The notes under the pieces were generated by a model. That model saw only the letters and a list, made by a program, of their open reading frames with translations, ran no database searches and was not told the origin of the DNA. Below are positions 35,750 to 44,326 of a DNA stretch of 64,000 nt, piece by piece. The position numbers were made by a program, and so were the translations under genes. This DNA comes from an uncultured Candidatus Poseidoniales archaeon (GTDB lineage Archaea > Thermoplasmatota > Poseidoniia > Poseidoniales > Poseidoniaceae). The DNA lies in assembly GCA_905181785.1 (NCBI GenBank), contig CAJIZC010000005.1, positions 62,001 to 126,000 on the forward strand, in the 5' to 3' direction. Within the stretch, counting starts at the first letter, position 1, and the number at the start of each line of letters is the position of its first letter.

Positions 35750-36913
35750 TCATTGAAGAATTTCTTCAGGTTGTGCAGCGTTCCACGCCAAGATACCACC
35801 CTCGAGGTTGTAGAGGGTGTTACCATCCATGCCCGCTTGCATTAACAGCATGGCAGCCATCTGTGATCGCATGCCACTCTTGCAGTAAATCAAAATGTCA
35901 CGGTCTTTGGGCAGAACATCGATTGAATCGGTGACTAATTCATGCGCCACGCGATGGTCGCATGAGGCAACACGGGCCTGTTGATGTTCCATAGCCGAAC
36001 GCACATCGAGTATGAATGGTGCCCAGCCTTGACTTCTTCGTTCAATAAAATTAGACATTGATATGCGTTGGAACATTGACCCTTCATCGGAGGCTTCACC
36101 CTCTTGAATTGAACGCTTGGGGTCCGCAACTGCACACCATTCAGGTGAATTGAACATAGCAGCAGCAGCCTCCAAGGTGGTGATGGTTTCACGGTCGTGA
36201 TTGCGACTGAACCGGAGGGTGTTGAAGGCCATTTCTTCCGCATCGTACAGCAGAAGGCGCCCAGTCAGTACTTTGCCTAGATTGAGGATGATTTTCAGCG
36301 CTTCATTCGCTTGTAGAGAGCCGATCACACCCGGCAAAACGCCGAGAACTCCGCCTTCGCTGCATGATGGAACCGCACCCGGTGGTGGCGAGGTGGTGAA
36401 AAGGTCACGGTATGTGGGTCCACTTTGGTAATTGAAGACGCTGACTTGGCCTTCATATCGATATATAGAACCATACACCCAAGGTATATTTAGCAAAGTG
36501 CAACAGTCATCCACAAGGTAACGTGTCGGAAGATTATCGGTCCCATCGATAATTAGATCCCATCCTTCTTGGAAGATCCCCAATGCGTTTGAAGGGGTGA
36601 GTCTTGTGTCATAGGCTACAACTTCGATCTCATCGTTAAGCTCCCGAAGGCGATTTTGAGCAGAGGTTACCTTTTTTTCTCCAACGGCTCCTGTCGAATG
36701 GATGATTTGACGTTGGAGGTTTGAAAGGGCCACTGTATCATCATCCACAACCCCTAATCGGCCGACGCCGGCTGCTGCAAGGTAAAGCAAAACAGGACTA
36801 CCAAGGCCGCCAGCACCGACGACAAGAACGCTCGCTGCAGCAATTTTTTCTTGGCCTTCCAAGCCGACCCCTGGTAAAACGAGGTGGCGGTCGTATCGTT
36901 CATTCGTGCTCAT
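35750..36913 (-). CDS. ThiF/MoeB-like adenylyltransferase with C-terminal rhodanese domain
   Basis: Activates the C-terminal glycine of a ubiquitin-fold sulfur carrier by adenylation and passes sulfur to it. The N-terminal E1-like domain has VLVVGAGGLGSPVLLYLA, the DDDTVALSNLQRQ segment and SCSEGGVLGVLPG with the presumed reactive cysteine. The C-terminal about 115 residues are a rhodanese domain with active-site loop YCKSGMRS. This MoeZ-type fusion serves molybdopterin, thiamin or thio-tRNA synthesis. The CxxC zinc pairs of MoeB seem absent. ATG 36913 is preferred (GGTG upstream); the frame is open to 36934, overlapping the upstream gene. Confidence 0.9.
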   Translation of the reverse strand: MSTNERYDRHLVLPGVGLEGQEKIAAASVLVVGAGGLGSPVLLYLAAAGVGRLGVVDDDTVALSNLQRQIIHSTGAVGEKKVTSAQNRLRELNDEIEVVAYDTRLTPSNALGIFQEGWDLIIDGTDNLPTRYLVDDCCTLLNIPWVYGSIYRYEGQVSVFNYQSGPTYRDLFTTSPPPGAVPSCSEGGVLGVLPGVIGSLQANEALKIILNLGKVLTGRLLLYDAEEMAFNTLRFSRNHDRETITTLEAAAAMFNSPEWCAVADPKRSIQEGEASDEGSMFQRISMSNFIERRSQGWAPFILDVRSAMEHQQARVASCDHRVAHELVTDSIDVLPKDRDILIYCKSGMRSQMAAMLLMQAGMDGNTLYNLEGGILAWNAAQPEEILQ

Positions 36914-36923
36914 TTCGACACCA

Positions 36924-37346
36924 TCAGAAGCCATTCGTCATCAGTAATGCGAGAAACAATCCTATGATGATCACGCCGAGGAGCAACAAAGTGACAATGA
37001 TAAGAGAGATGATTTGTGCCGCTCGTGCTACTCCGTGTTCAGTATGCCCGGGATACATTTCCGTAACACTGAGGGATTTGTTGGCGAGGATCAACGACAC
37101 CGGTGCGAGAAAAAAGGGGAAGAAGAACAGAAATCCGCCAACAAGAGCGATGAGAGAGACCACGAGGGCGGCTGTTGCTTGAGTTTGCTGTTGTACCGAC
37201 TGGTCAAATCTGACAATCATAGGTTCCTGTGAGCCCTGGAGTATTTGTTGGGGGCTGCCGTACAAGGGTTGTCCCGCCTCATTTCCGGGTCCTTCAGGGG
37301 TTGGGTCCCACTTGAAGCCTTGAGGAGGGTTGTCATCGGAGGTCAT
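36924..37346 (-). CDS. Small DUF4190-like membrane protein
   Basis: A polar Pro/Gln-rich N-terminus of about 60 residues, then two or three membrane helices (ALVVSLIALVGGFLFFFPFF, and SLIIVTLLLLGVIIIGLFLA). The pattern, a hydrophobic hairpin around a loop of small residues, is that of DUF4190 proteins of unknown function. ATG 37346 is chosen because TATA-like CTTTATTTT is centred 25 bp before it; the frame is open to 37385. It directly precedes the ThiF-rhodanese gene. Confidence 0.7.
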   Translation of the reverse strand: MTSDDNPPQGFKWDPTPEGPGNEAGQPLYGSPQQILQGSQEPMIVRFDQSVQQQTQATAALVVSLIALVGGFLFFFPFFLAPVSLILANKSLSVTEMYPGHTEHGVARAAQIISLIIVTLLLLGVIIIGLFLALLMTNGF

Positions 37347-37367
37347 GCTTCGTCCAAGACCCATGGC

Positions 37368-37375
37368 AAAATAAA
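37368..37375 (-). promoter_or_regulatory. TATA-like box of the small membrane protein / ThiF operon
   Basis: The minus strand reads CTTTATTTT, centred 25 bp before ATG 37346, without ribosome site: leaderless arrangement. Confidence 0.5.
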
Positions 37376-37388
37376 GGATATGCAAGCC

Positions 37389-38318
37389 TCAAGCATGGTT
37401 GTCTTCCAACCACTTTTCGACGTCAATGGCTGATTGGCAACCCATACCTGCTGCAGTGATGGCTTGTTTGTAGCGAGTGTCCACAACATCGCCTGCGGCA
37501 AAGACGCCTTCGACTGAAGTCATGGTGTGATGCTTGTGAAGGATGTAGCCTTCTTCATCGGTCTCAACTTGACCGCCAAGGAATGCTGTGATGGGTTTGT
37601 GACCGATCGCAATGAAGGCCCCAGTGACGTTAATCGTCTCTGTGCTTCCATCGCGTGGGTCTTCCAGAATCGCTCCTGAGAGCCCCTTTTCATTCGATAG
37701 CCAAGACTGAACTTGACGGAAAGTTTTGATTTCGATTTTCTCATTAGCAGCAGCGCGCTCGTACATGATGGTGGAGGCTTTGAACACATCTCGTCGGTGA
37801 ACGAGGGTGACCTTTGAAGCGAAGCGAGTTAGGAAAGTTGCTTCTTCGCAAGCTGAATCTCCGCCACCAACAACCATGACTTCTTCGTCCCTGAAGAAAG
37901 CCCCATCGCATGTGGCGCATGTGGAGATTCCTCGCCCCTTTTGCTCTTCCTCACCAGGTACATTGAGCCAAATGGATTCAGCACCAGTGCAGACAATGAT
38001 GGCATGGGTAAGGAAGACTTCGCCTTCCACGACCACCTTATATGGTCGTTCGGACAAGTCGACGGATTCTACATTTTGATCTCGGACTTCCAATCCAAAA
38101 CGCTCGGCTTGTTCGCGCAACTCGGTCATCATTTCTGGCCCACCAATGCCCTTAGGGTAGCCGGGGAAGTTCTCTACGTCGGAAGTAAGCATCAACTGAC
38201 CTCCAGACATGTACCCTGCAAACATCAGGGGGTTGAGCATGGCGCGAGCAGCGTAGAGGCCTGCGGTGTATCCGGCTGGTCCGGAACCGATGATGATGAC
38301 ATTGTGAATTTCTGACAT
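37389..38318 (-). CDS. trxB: Thioredoxin reductase
   Basis: FAD/NAD(P)H flavoprotein that reduces thioredoxin. N-terminal FAD loop IIIGSGPAGYTAG, redox pair Cys134-Cys137 (STCATCDGA), the NADPH domain VVGGGDSACEEA with HRRD, and the C-terminal FAD segment FAAGDVVDTRYKQAITAAG are all present. The HRR arginines favour NADPH. ATG 38318 has GGAG 9 bp upstream; the open frame extends to 38369 but homologues begin at this Met. No thioredoxin gene adjoins it. It lies between the ThiF operon and the riboflavin operon, same strand. Confidence 0.95.
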   Translation of the reverse strand: MSEIHNVIIIGSGPAGYTAGLYAARAMLNPLMFAGYMSGGQLMLTSDVENFPGYPKGIGGPEMMTELREQAERFGLEVRDQNVESVDLSERPYKVVVEGEVFLTHAIIVCTGAESIWLNVPGEEEQKGRGISTCATCDGAFFRDEEVMVVGGGDSACEEATFLTRFASKVTLVHRRDVFKASTIMYERAAANEKIEIKTFRQVQSWLSNEKGLSGAILEDPRDGSTETINVTGAFIAIGHKPITAFLGGQVETDEEGYILHKHHTMTSVEGVFAAGDVVDTRYKQAITAAGMGCQSAIDVEKWLEDNHA

Positions 38319-38454
38319 AAAGATGCACTCCAGTAAGTTACCAAGGGGTGGGAGTCGCCATTTGAACATTCACATGCATTCACATCAAAGTGAAGCCGTC
38401 AAGGTTGAAGAAAAACATGCGCTGTGCTTCGCCTCACCATGTGGATTTGCTCGT

Positions 38455-38853
38455 TCAGAGCATGCTTGCAAGAGCAGCCACAGCCGCCCTTGCATGGGGT
38501 TCCAGTCTTGGTTCAATGTGTTCAGGTTCAGCGCCCGGTCCAATAATGCCGAGGCCAACTGGCTTTTCATGAACAAGCTGAAGTTCAATAATCGATTTAA
38601 TCACGGCTTGACCCATGGCCAATCCGTGTTGAGTTTGGCCCCGTTCAATGATGCCCAAGCACGCTGCTGCTGCAATGTCTTCTCGACCAAGCAATCTGTC
38701 GATGGCCAGTGGAACTTCCATGGCCCCTGGCACCCAGATCACCTCAACCACCTCGAGATCGTGTTGCTCGGCTTCTTGTTTAGCCCAAACAAGCATGCGT
38801 TCAATCTCCTTTTTGTGGAATGAACCACAGACGAATCCGATCGGTGCTGTCAT
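38455..38853 (-). CDS. ribH: 6,7-dimethyl-8-ribityllumazine synthase
   Basis: Joins the pyrimidine intermediate with dihydroxybutanone phosphate. Short archaeal-type enzyme of 132 residues; substrate-loop motifs are FVCGSFHK, VPGAMEVPLAI and the active-site histidine in IERGQTQHGLAMG. Start ATG 38853 is supported by AAAAGGAG 9 bp upstream, placed across the ribE stop, and the longer frame would overlap ribE. It is the last gene of the four-gene flavin operon. Confidence 0.92.
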   Translation of the reverse strand: MTAPIGFVCGSFHKKEIERMLVWAKQEAEQHDLEVVEVIWVPGAMEVPLAIDRLLGREDIAAAACLGIIERGQTQHGLAMGQAVIKSIIELQLVHEKPVGLGIIGPGAEPEHIEPRLEPHARAAVAALASML

Positions 38854-38857
38854 ATTT

Positions 38858-39466
38858 TCATGCTCCTTTTTGTTGAGATAAGTACCGTTCGACGGTCTCG
38901 ACGATGGTTTGGGTGGTTGAATCAATTTCCAGGTTGACTGCGTCCCCTACTTCCCGCTGACCCAGCGTGGTGAGGCGGAGCGTTTCAGGAATGATGTGGA
39001 GGGAAAAACAGCCCTTTTCCACCGCACCAACGGTCAGTGAGATTCCGTCAACCCCAATGTAGCCTTTTTCGAGAATGAATTTCCGAAGTTCTTCAGGCAC
39101 CAAGATTTCCAAGTTCATGCCTTCACCGCTGGCGTTGACTGCGTGCACTAACCCGGTCCCCATGATATGGCCAGAGAGAAGATGTCCGCCGATTTCATCA
39201 CCAAAAGCAAGAGAGCGCTCAATGTTGACCTTGTGGCCTGCATCAAGTTCGCCAGTGCTCGTTCGTTGAAGGGTTTCTTCAATGACATCGAAATGGACGC
39301 TATTGGATTGGATGGTGGTTGCTGTCAAGCAAACGCCGTTAATGGCTACGCTTGCCCCGATGGCAAGGTTCTCGACGTTTGGCAGTTCAATCACAAGCGT
39401 TCGGATGGTTTCTCCATCCTTGATTGAAAGAACTGTACCTGTCCCTTGGACAATACCTGTGAACAT
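38858..39466 (-). CDS. ribE: Riboflavin synthase, alpha type
   Basis: Dismutates two lumazines to riboflavin. It has the typical duplicated beta-barrel: MFTGIVQGTGTV and LAIGASVAINGVCLTA in the N-half, LEKGYIGVDGISLTV in the C-half. This is the bacterial and eukaryotic type; most archaea use the unrelated RibC related to RibH, so transfer is probable. ATG 39466 overlaps the RibL stop by 1 nt (TGATG). Length of 203 residues is normal. Confidence 0.94.
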   Translation of the reverse strand: MFTGIVQGTGTVLSIKDGETIRTLVIELPNVENLAIGASVAINGVCLTATTIQSNSVHFDVIEETLQRTSTGELDAGHKVNIERSLAFGDEIGGHLLSGHIMGTGLVHAVNASGEGMNLEILVPEELRKFILEKGYIGVDGISLTVGAVEKGCFSLHIIPETLRLTTLGQREVGDAVNLEIDSTTQTIVETVERYLSQQKGA

Positions 39467-39912
39467 CAAGCCTCATCCCCTGTTGTACGAGCGAGTTCGA
39501 GGATCCGGGCAATAATCTTGCGAGTTCCATCGAGGTCTTCCGAAAGGCCTTCGACCCTTGTCACTTCGATATGTTCGTATCCAAGATCCTTGAGTTGCGT
39601 GCGTATTCTGTCTTCAGCGTGTTCTTGGTCATAGCCAAGAGCAATCACGTTTGGATTGATGGAAGGAAGAATGTCAAAGATTGGCACATCGGGAGGGTTT
39701 CCGATCACTGCGCTATCCACTGGTTTGAGCCCTCGAACCATGCGCAGCCTGAGGTCTTGGCCTGTAACGGGTTCATGCTTTCGCTTTCGTACCGTATCGT
39801 CATGAGCAACGACCACAGTCAAATGATCGCCAAGCGCTTTGGCTTGCTCCATGTAATGCAAATGACCTGCATGCAAGAGGTCAAACACACCAACCGCCAT
39901 CACGCGCTTCAT
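39466..39912 (-). CDS. ribL: FAD synthetase, RibL-type cytidylyltransferase-family protein
   Basis: Nucleotidyltransferase of the HxGH class: GVFDLLHAGHLHYMEQAK carries the motif, VTGQDLRLRMV the ISSTxxR-position segment, and VIALGYDQEHAEDRI the middle part matches archaeal RibL, which adenylates FMN to FAD. Glycerol-3-phosphate cytidylyltransferase is a close paralogue, but the riboflavin operon decides. ATG 39912 is where homologues begin; the frame is open to 39969 and overlaps ribB, so coupling is likely. Confidence 0.88.
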   Translation of the reverse strand: MKRVMAVGVFDLLHAGHLHYMEQAKALGDHLTVVVAHDDTVRKRKHEPVTGQDLRLRMVRGLKPVDSAVIGNPPDVPIFDILPSINPNVIALGYDQEHAEDRIRTQLKDLGYEHIEVTRVEGLSEDLDGTRKIIARILELARTTGDEA

Positions 39913-39965
39913 TGCCTCACCAAATCTGTTCAAAATGCCCTTGCACAAGGTTCTACCGGCGGTGT

Positions 39966-40673
39966 TCAAGCACCGAGTGCCTCAATCAGTTGAGCGCCTT
40001 CGAGGAAGGGGATACCACGCTCAGTGGCCCAAACACGGGCATCATTCACCGAAAGGGCATGGTCGCCATCAGGCTGAAGCATCTCTGCGCCGATGACAAC
40101 TGGGGTCATGCCGGCAAGTCGGGCCAGCCCCACGGCCAATTCAGTGTGGCCTTGTCGACGGGACAATCCACCTTCAGTTTCTCGGCACACCGGGATGTGA
40201 CCTGGTGTTCGGAATTCTACGCCAAGCGCCTTTTGAGCGGCTTGACCTTCGGTCCCGGATTCAATGAGTTCGGCTGTGAGTTCAGCAAAGCGCCGGGTGG
40301 TTAAGGCCCGGTCATGGTCGGTAATTCCGGTGTATGTTTCTCGGTGGTTGAGTGAGAGTGTGAAGGCTGAGCGGGCATCATAGCGTAAATCGTTGGTGAC
40401 CAAGTGACTGAGCACTTCATGATCGTTGACCAAACTGGGGTGGGTGTGAAGATCTTGTAAAAACGGCAAAGAAAAACGCTCACCAACGTCGTGGCCAATC
40501 GCCAAGAAGAGCAAACCGCCGCAGTCGAGGCGAAGTTGCCGCATTGTAGCAGGCTCAGCGCATTGGCCGGGGAACAACAGATCGGTTTCTCCTTCTCGCT
40601 TTTCGGAATCGAAAAGGCAGACTGGTTTGCCGTGCTGAAAGGCTTTGATTGCGGCTTGAACTTGCTCGTCCAT
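39966..40673 (-). CDS. ribB: 3,4-dihydroxy-2-butanone 4-phosphate synthase
   Basis: Makes the four-carbon precursor for RibH from ribulose 5-phosphate. The acidic metal site is FDSEKREGETDLLF; further on are the HTHPSLVNDH segment and the RGQ-type GHIPVCRETEGGLSRRQGHTELAVGLARLAG, the latter containing the histidine and glutamate ligands. It is a stand-alone enzyme of 235 residues without GTP cyclohydrolase II. Start ATG 40673 or the GTG 40679. First gene of ribB-ribL-ribE-ribH; genes for the GTP branch are not in the window. Confidence 0.92.
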   Translation of the reverse strand: MDEQVQAAIKAFQHGKPVCLFDSEKREGETDLLFPGQCAEPATMRQLRLDCGGLLFLAIGHDVGERFSLPFLQDLHTHPSLVNDHEVLSHLVTNDLRYDARSAFTLSLNHRETYTGITDHDRALTTRRFAELTAELIESGTEGQAAQKALGVEFRTPGHIPVCRETEGGLSRRQGHTELAVGLARLAGMTPVVIGAEMLQPDGDHALSVNDARVWATERGIPFLEGAQLIEALGA

Positions 40674-40774
40674 ATCCACGGGTCACCGGCTGGAGTTCAT
40701 GAAGGGTCGTATGGTAGCACCCTCAGCAGGGGCTAAGAAATCGTTTGATTTTGCGGACAGCCAACGGAAAGGGG

Positions 40775-40782
40775 TTATCATA
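40775..40782 (+). promoter_or_regulatory. TATA-like box before the AP-endonuclease-like gene
   Basis: TTATCATA lies about 32 bp before ATG 40810, so transcription would start a few bases before it. The region 40674-40809 separates this gene from the divergent ribB. Confidence 0.35.
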
Positions 40783-40809
40783 GGATGTCCCTTGGCTTGG
40801 ACCTGCGGG

Positions 40810-42057
40810 ATGCAAATTATGCCAGTAAAACTCGGACCCGCAGGTGTACCTTTGTCGTGCAAAGGACGAACGATTGTCGAAGGAATGGACGATATCATCT
40901 CCCTTGGCCTCGAAACCATGGAAGTTCAAACCGTTCGCATGGTCGCACCACACCACTTCGAACAGTACTGGCAAGCTGGTGTCTTGGCTAACAAAACCGA
41001 GTTCGAAATGAACATTCACGGACCTTACTACTCTGAACTGCTTGGCAACCGCGTTGAACGAGGCCGATCGTTGGCAAAAATTGAGTCCACCCTTCAAGCG
41101 GCAAGAACCATCAATGCTCGCCACATTACACTCCACGCTGGCCACTATGGTGGCATGAGCCCAGGCTCAGCCGCCAACGAACAGGTTGCGAATGTATTCG
41201 CTGGTGTTGTTGATCGTGTAGCCGAAATTTGGCATGACGATGAGGATGAATTCCCCGTGTTCCCTTGGATTAAAGACGGAACCCCTTCGAAAATAGGCAT
41301 TGAAACCTCAGGTCGCCAAGAACTGTGGGGCAGCCTCGAGGAAGTTCTTGAAGTCGTCAACCACGTCGAAGGTACGATTCCAGTTCTCAACATCGCTCAC
41401 ATCCACGCTCGTGGTCACGGCAAGATGAGAACCTCCGAAGATTATGGCGAATTGTTTGATCAAGTCCGTGAAACAATTGGAACCAAGGAATTCTACTGTC
41501 ACTTCTCAGGCGTTGAGCACAGAACTGGAAACGCCATGCATTACACACAGATCAAGAAATCTGACTTGAACTTTGAACCGCTCGCTGAATTCATCGTCGA
41601 AGATGGTGGTTGGTTGGACATCACCTTGATTTCCGACTCCCCGCTCCTTGAACACGATGCAATGTACATGTTGCAAAGCATCGAGAAGTCCCGTCACCGA
41701 CAACTTGAGCGAAAAGCACGTGAAAACCGACGCCGAGCTCTCGCTGCACAAACTGGCACAACGCCCGCTGCATTGGCGGCTAAAGAAGCGCAACAAGCAG
41801 CGCTTCGCCCCGATGCGCAACCTGGTGCCAAGAAAGCAGAACCTGAAGCGGTTGTCGAAGAAGCGCCTGCTGCAGTTGCAGAACCCGTTGTTGAACCAAT
41901 CGAAGAAGCGACCGCCCCAGTGGCTGAAGCTGCTGAGCCTGCTCCAAAAGCAAAGCCTGCAAAAAAGGCCGCTAAGAAGAAGGCGACCAAGGCAAAAGCC
42001 GAGGAGAAGAACGACGATGTCTTTGACTTCGAAGAAGAAGACGAAGACTTGTTCTGA
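40810..42057 (+). CDS. Endonuclease IV-like TIM-barrel protein with Lys/Ala and acidic tail
   Basis: AP endonuclease family 2 barrel (residues about 1-275). Putative metal ligands fall in order: NIHGPY, TLHAGHYGG, IGIETSGR, NIAHIHARGHG, YCHFSGVEH, as in endonuclease IV, which cleaves at abasic sites. After the barrel comes a basic helix (SRHRQLERKARENRRRAL), an Ala/Glu/Pro linker, a Lys/Ala stretch like histone tails, and a very acidic end DDVFDFEEEDEDLF. Endonuclease IV itself lacks that tail. The frame extends to 40699; ATG 40810 or 40819 fit homology and the promoter. Sugar isomerase is the alternative. Confidence 0.82.
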   Translation: MQIMPVKLGPAGVPLSCKGRTIVEGMDDIISLGLETMEVQTVRMVAPHHFEQYWQAGVLANKTEFEMNIHGPYYSELLGNRVERGRSLAKIESTLQAARTINARHITLHAGHYGGMSPGSAANEQVANVFAGVVDRVAEIWHDDEDEFPVFPWIKDGTPSKIGIETSGRQELWGSLEEVLEVVNHVEGTIPVLNIAHIHARGHGKMRTSEDYGELFDQVRETIGTKEFYCHFSGVEHRTGNAMHYTQIKKSDLNFEPLAEFIVEDGGWLDITLISDSPLLEHDAMYMLQSIEKSRHRQLERKARENRRRALAAQTGTTPAALAAKEAQQAALRPDAQPGAKKAEPEAVVEEAPAAVAEPVVEPIEEATAPVAEAAEPAPKAKPAKKAAKKKATKAKAEEKNDDVFDFEEEDEDLF

Positions 42058-42148
42058 ACCTCACGACGCTCATTGAAGGCTCGCAAAACCACCTTTGTGG
42101 CAACGCTAACCGTGGGAACCAACATAAATGAAGTGGACCGCGTTCGAT

Positions 42149-43156
42149 ATGGTCGCCATGGCACACATCGCAATTCTTGGACTTGGAAACTGGGGCACTG
42201 CAATCGCTCGCATGTGGCTTGCTGACGGCCACAGCGTCAAAGGCTGGACCATTGAGCAGGAAGTCTATGAATCCATCACGATGGAAGGTGTGAACAAGAA
42301 ATACCTCCCCAACCATCCTGTCAAAGGCATGGAAGCAACCATGCATGTAGAGGAGGTGTTGGACGGCGTGGAGATCGTGGTTCTTGCTGTTCCATCATCG
42401 GTCATTCTCGATGTCGTCGATCAAGTCATTCCTCATCTGCGTCCCGGCCATGTGCTGTTGGATCTGGCCAAAGGCCTTGCACCAGGCAACCAACTGATTT
42501 CTCAGGCCATTCATGAAAAACTCCAAGCCGCTGGAAAAAACAACCCTCTTGCAGTCGTCACCGGGCCAACAATTGCACCGGAAGCCGCTGCCGGCGTGAT
42601 GACGACAGCTCTTGTAGCGAGCGAGGATGTCTCTGTCGCTCAACATCTTGCTTCAACCTTGACAACACAGACGTTTATTCTTCACCCTGCAGCAGATCCT
42701 GCGGGAGCTGAATTGTGGGGGGCGTTCAAGAATGTCGTCGCTCTTGCTTGCGGATTAGTTGACGGATTGAAGCAGGTTGGCACCCTTGGTGGTGACAACC
42801 TCAAAGCAGCCATTTTCATGGCTGGATTCAAAGAAGGCTGTATCTTACTCCCTCAACTCGGTGCACGGGCTGAGGTGGCGTTTGGTCCTGCAGGCCTTGG
42901 AGACTTGTACGTCACGGCCACTTCACCTCACGGCCGAAATCGGTCGATGGGGGAAAAACTCGGAACGGGCCTCTCAGTGGAAGAAGCCCTTGAAGAAATG
43001 CACATGGTGGCTGAAGGCGTTCGTGCAGCACAAATGTTCGGTGAACGTGCTGAGGCTTTGAAGATTCAAATTCCTTTCACGAAGGCACTGAACACCCTTT
43101 TGGATGGTTACATCGATGCGGAAGAATGTTGCCGACGGATGGTCGCGCTTCACTGA
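42149..43156 (+). CDS. gpsA: NAD(P)-dependent glycerol-3-phosphate dehydrogenase
   Basis: Reduces dihydroxyacetone phosphate to sn-glycerol 3-phosphate, the bacterial lipid backbone. Rossmann motif ILGLGNWGTAIA at the N-terminus; VTGPTIAPEAAAG; the active-site lysine in AFKNVVALACGLVDGLK and the NLKAAIFMAG segment; and the substrate loop GLGDLYVTATSPHGRN. Length 335 is typical. CATAAAT centred about 23 bp before ATG 42149 supports that start; 42128 and 42158 are alternatives. It has nothing to do with archaeal glycerol-1-phosphate dehydrogenase. Confidence 0.94.
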   Translation: MVAMAHIAILGLGNWGTAIARMWLADGHSVKGWTIEQEVYESITMEGVNKKYLPNHPVKGMEATMHVEEVLDGVEIVVLAVPSSVILDVVDQVIPHLRPGHVLLDLAKGLAPGNQLISQAIHEKLQAAGKNNPLAVVTGPTIAPEAAAGVMTTALVASEDVSVAQHLASTLTTQTFILHPAADPAGAELWGAFKNVVALACGLVDGLKQVGTLGGDNLKAAIFMAGFKEGCILLPQLGARAEVAFGPAGLGDLYVTATSPHGRNRSMGEKLGTGLSVEEALEEMHMVAEGVRAAQMFGERAEALKIQIPFTKALNTLLDGYIDAEECCRRMVALH

Positions 43157-43222
43157 CCAGCACCTCTTAGCCCCTTCAATCCTCATCGGTGTTGTTTTCA
43201 TCTATGGCCCCGTGGCCGTAGC

Positions 43223-43438
43223 ATGGCCGAAGAACTGACTGAATTGGAAGCACGTATCTTTGAATGGATTCGTCAATCCGATTTCGAAACAGTAGCATGG
43301 TCCACAGCGAAGGCTGCTCGTTCGTTCAAGGTCAAGCAAGATGAAGTCTACGAAGCGGTCGCTGCGTTGACCCGCAAGGTTCCAGATCGAATTCAAGTGT
43401 TCTACAAAGATGGCTCAGTCCACATTGCTGCTGAATGA
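43223..43438 (+). CDS. Small winged-helix-like protein
   Basis: 71 residues with three helices and a beta hairpin: LEARIFEWIRQ, WSTAKAARSFKVKQDEVYEAVAALTRKV, then IQVFYKDGSVHIAAE. This is the order of a winged helix-turn-helix, so DNA or RNA binding is plausible, though I cannot name a family. A leaderless start is possible. Its 3' end overlaps the convergent phnE-like gene by 24 bp. Confidence 0.65.
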   Translation: MAEELTELEARIFEWIRQSDFETVAWSTAKAARSFKVKQDEVYEAVAALTRKVPDRIQVFYKDGSVHIAAE

Positions 43439-44326
43439 TTGCTCGGCGTTAGCAGAAGCATTTCTCTTGGCCTTCGCTCGAAGGATCATGTTCAACCAGG
43501 TCGGCTTTCGTACATCGCCTTCTTCGTTAACAAAGGAGCGAACCATCAAGGAGAGCAGGTCGATGAGAACGACAACAACGAAAATAAGGATCAGCAACGC
43601 AAAGACCTTGTCGTACTGAAGGAATTTAAGATAGGTGCTGATGTAATATCCAATACCACCTGCACCAACAATGCCAATGACAGTGCCATGTCGAACATTG
43701 TACTCAAACATAAACATCAGTTGACTTAACAGATGGTTGCTGTTTTCAGGAATGACAATGAAGGCAAAGATGCTTGGTCTACTCAACCCCATGGCCCGAC
43801 CGGCTTCCAGTGGATCGTTCTGCATGCCTTCAAACACCTCATACTGAAGTTTACCCAAGTAGCCCACGGTGTAGAAGGTCATTGCGAGGACACCAGAAAG
43901 CGGACCAAAGCCGATAACGATGACAAACAGAATGGCCCAAATCAGGCTTGGGAGACTTCGTACGGCTGAAAGGAATACCCGAATAGGGATGGAGATGTAA
44001 AGCGGCGTAAGGTTGCGTGCTGCTAGGGATGAAAGGCAAATGGCCCCTACAAACCCGAGGATGGTTGAGACAAAAGCAATCTTCAGCGTCTCCATCATAC
44101 CCAAGTAGCCAACCGAGCAGAAAAATTCGATTTTTTCGTCACATACAGGGTAAGAGCGGGCTTCGAGAACGCTCCAGTTCGGAGGCCACATGCTTTCGCT
44201 AAAGAAGATTGAAAGATTTGCAAGACCGCCTTCAAGCCGCCCCCAATCCCCTTCGACCAGCCCATCAAGGGTATGCCAAGCAAGGATCAGGAGGACGGAA
44301 AAAATCCCGAGCAAACGGAACTTCAT
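43415..44326 (-). CDS. PhnE-like ABC transporter permease
   Basis: Inner-membrane permease with about six helices. The EAA-like cytoplasmic loop EAGRAMGLSRPSIFAFIVIP and the C-terminal GTVIGIVGAGGIGYYI are characteristic of the phosphonate/phosphite permease family. About 80 residues before the core (WHTLDGLVEGDWGRLEG to CSVGYLG) form an extracellular loop with two or three cysteines (ARSYPVCDEK, FFCSVG). ATG 44326 overlaps the ATPase stop as ATGA; the frame opens at 44359. Transported substrate is uncertain, see the binding protein. Confidence 0.9.
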   Translation of the reverse strand: MKFRLLGIFSVLLILAWHTLDGLVEGDWGRLEGGLANLSIFFSESMWPPNWSVLEARSYPVCDEKIEFFCSVGYLGMMETLKIAFVSTILGFVGAICLSSLAARNLTPLYISIPIRVFLSAVRSLPSLIWAILFVIVIGFGPLSGVLAMTFYTVGYLGKLQYEVFEGMQNDPLEAGRAMGLSRPSIFAFIVIPENSNHLLSQLMFMFEYNVRHGTVIGIVGAGGIGYYISTYLKFLQYDKVFALLILIFVVVVLIDLLSLMVRSFVNEEGDVRKPTWLNMILRAKAKRNASANAEQSFSSNVD

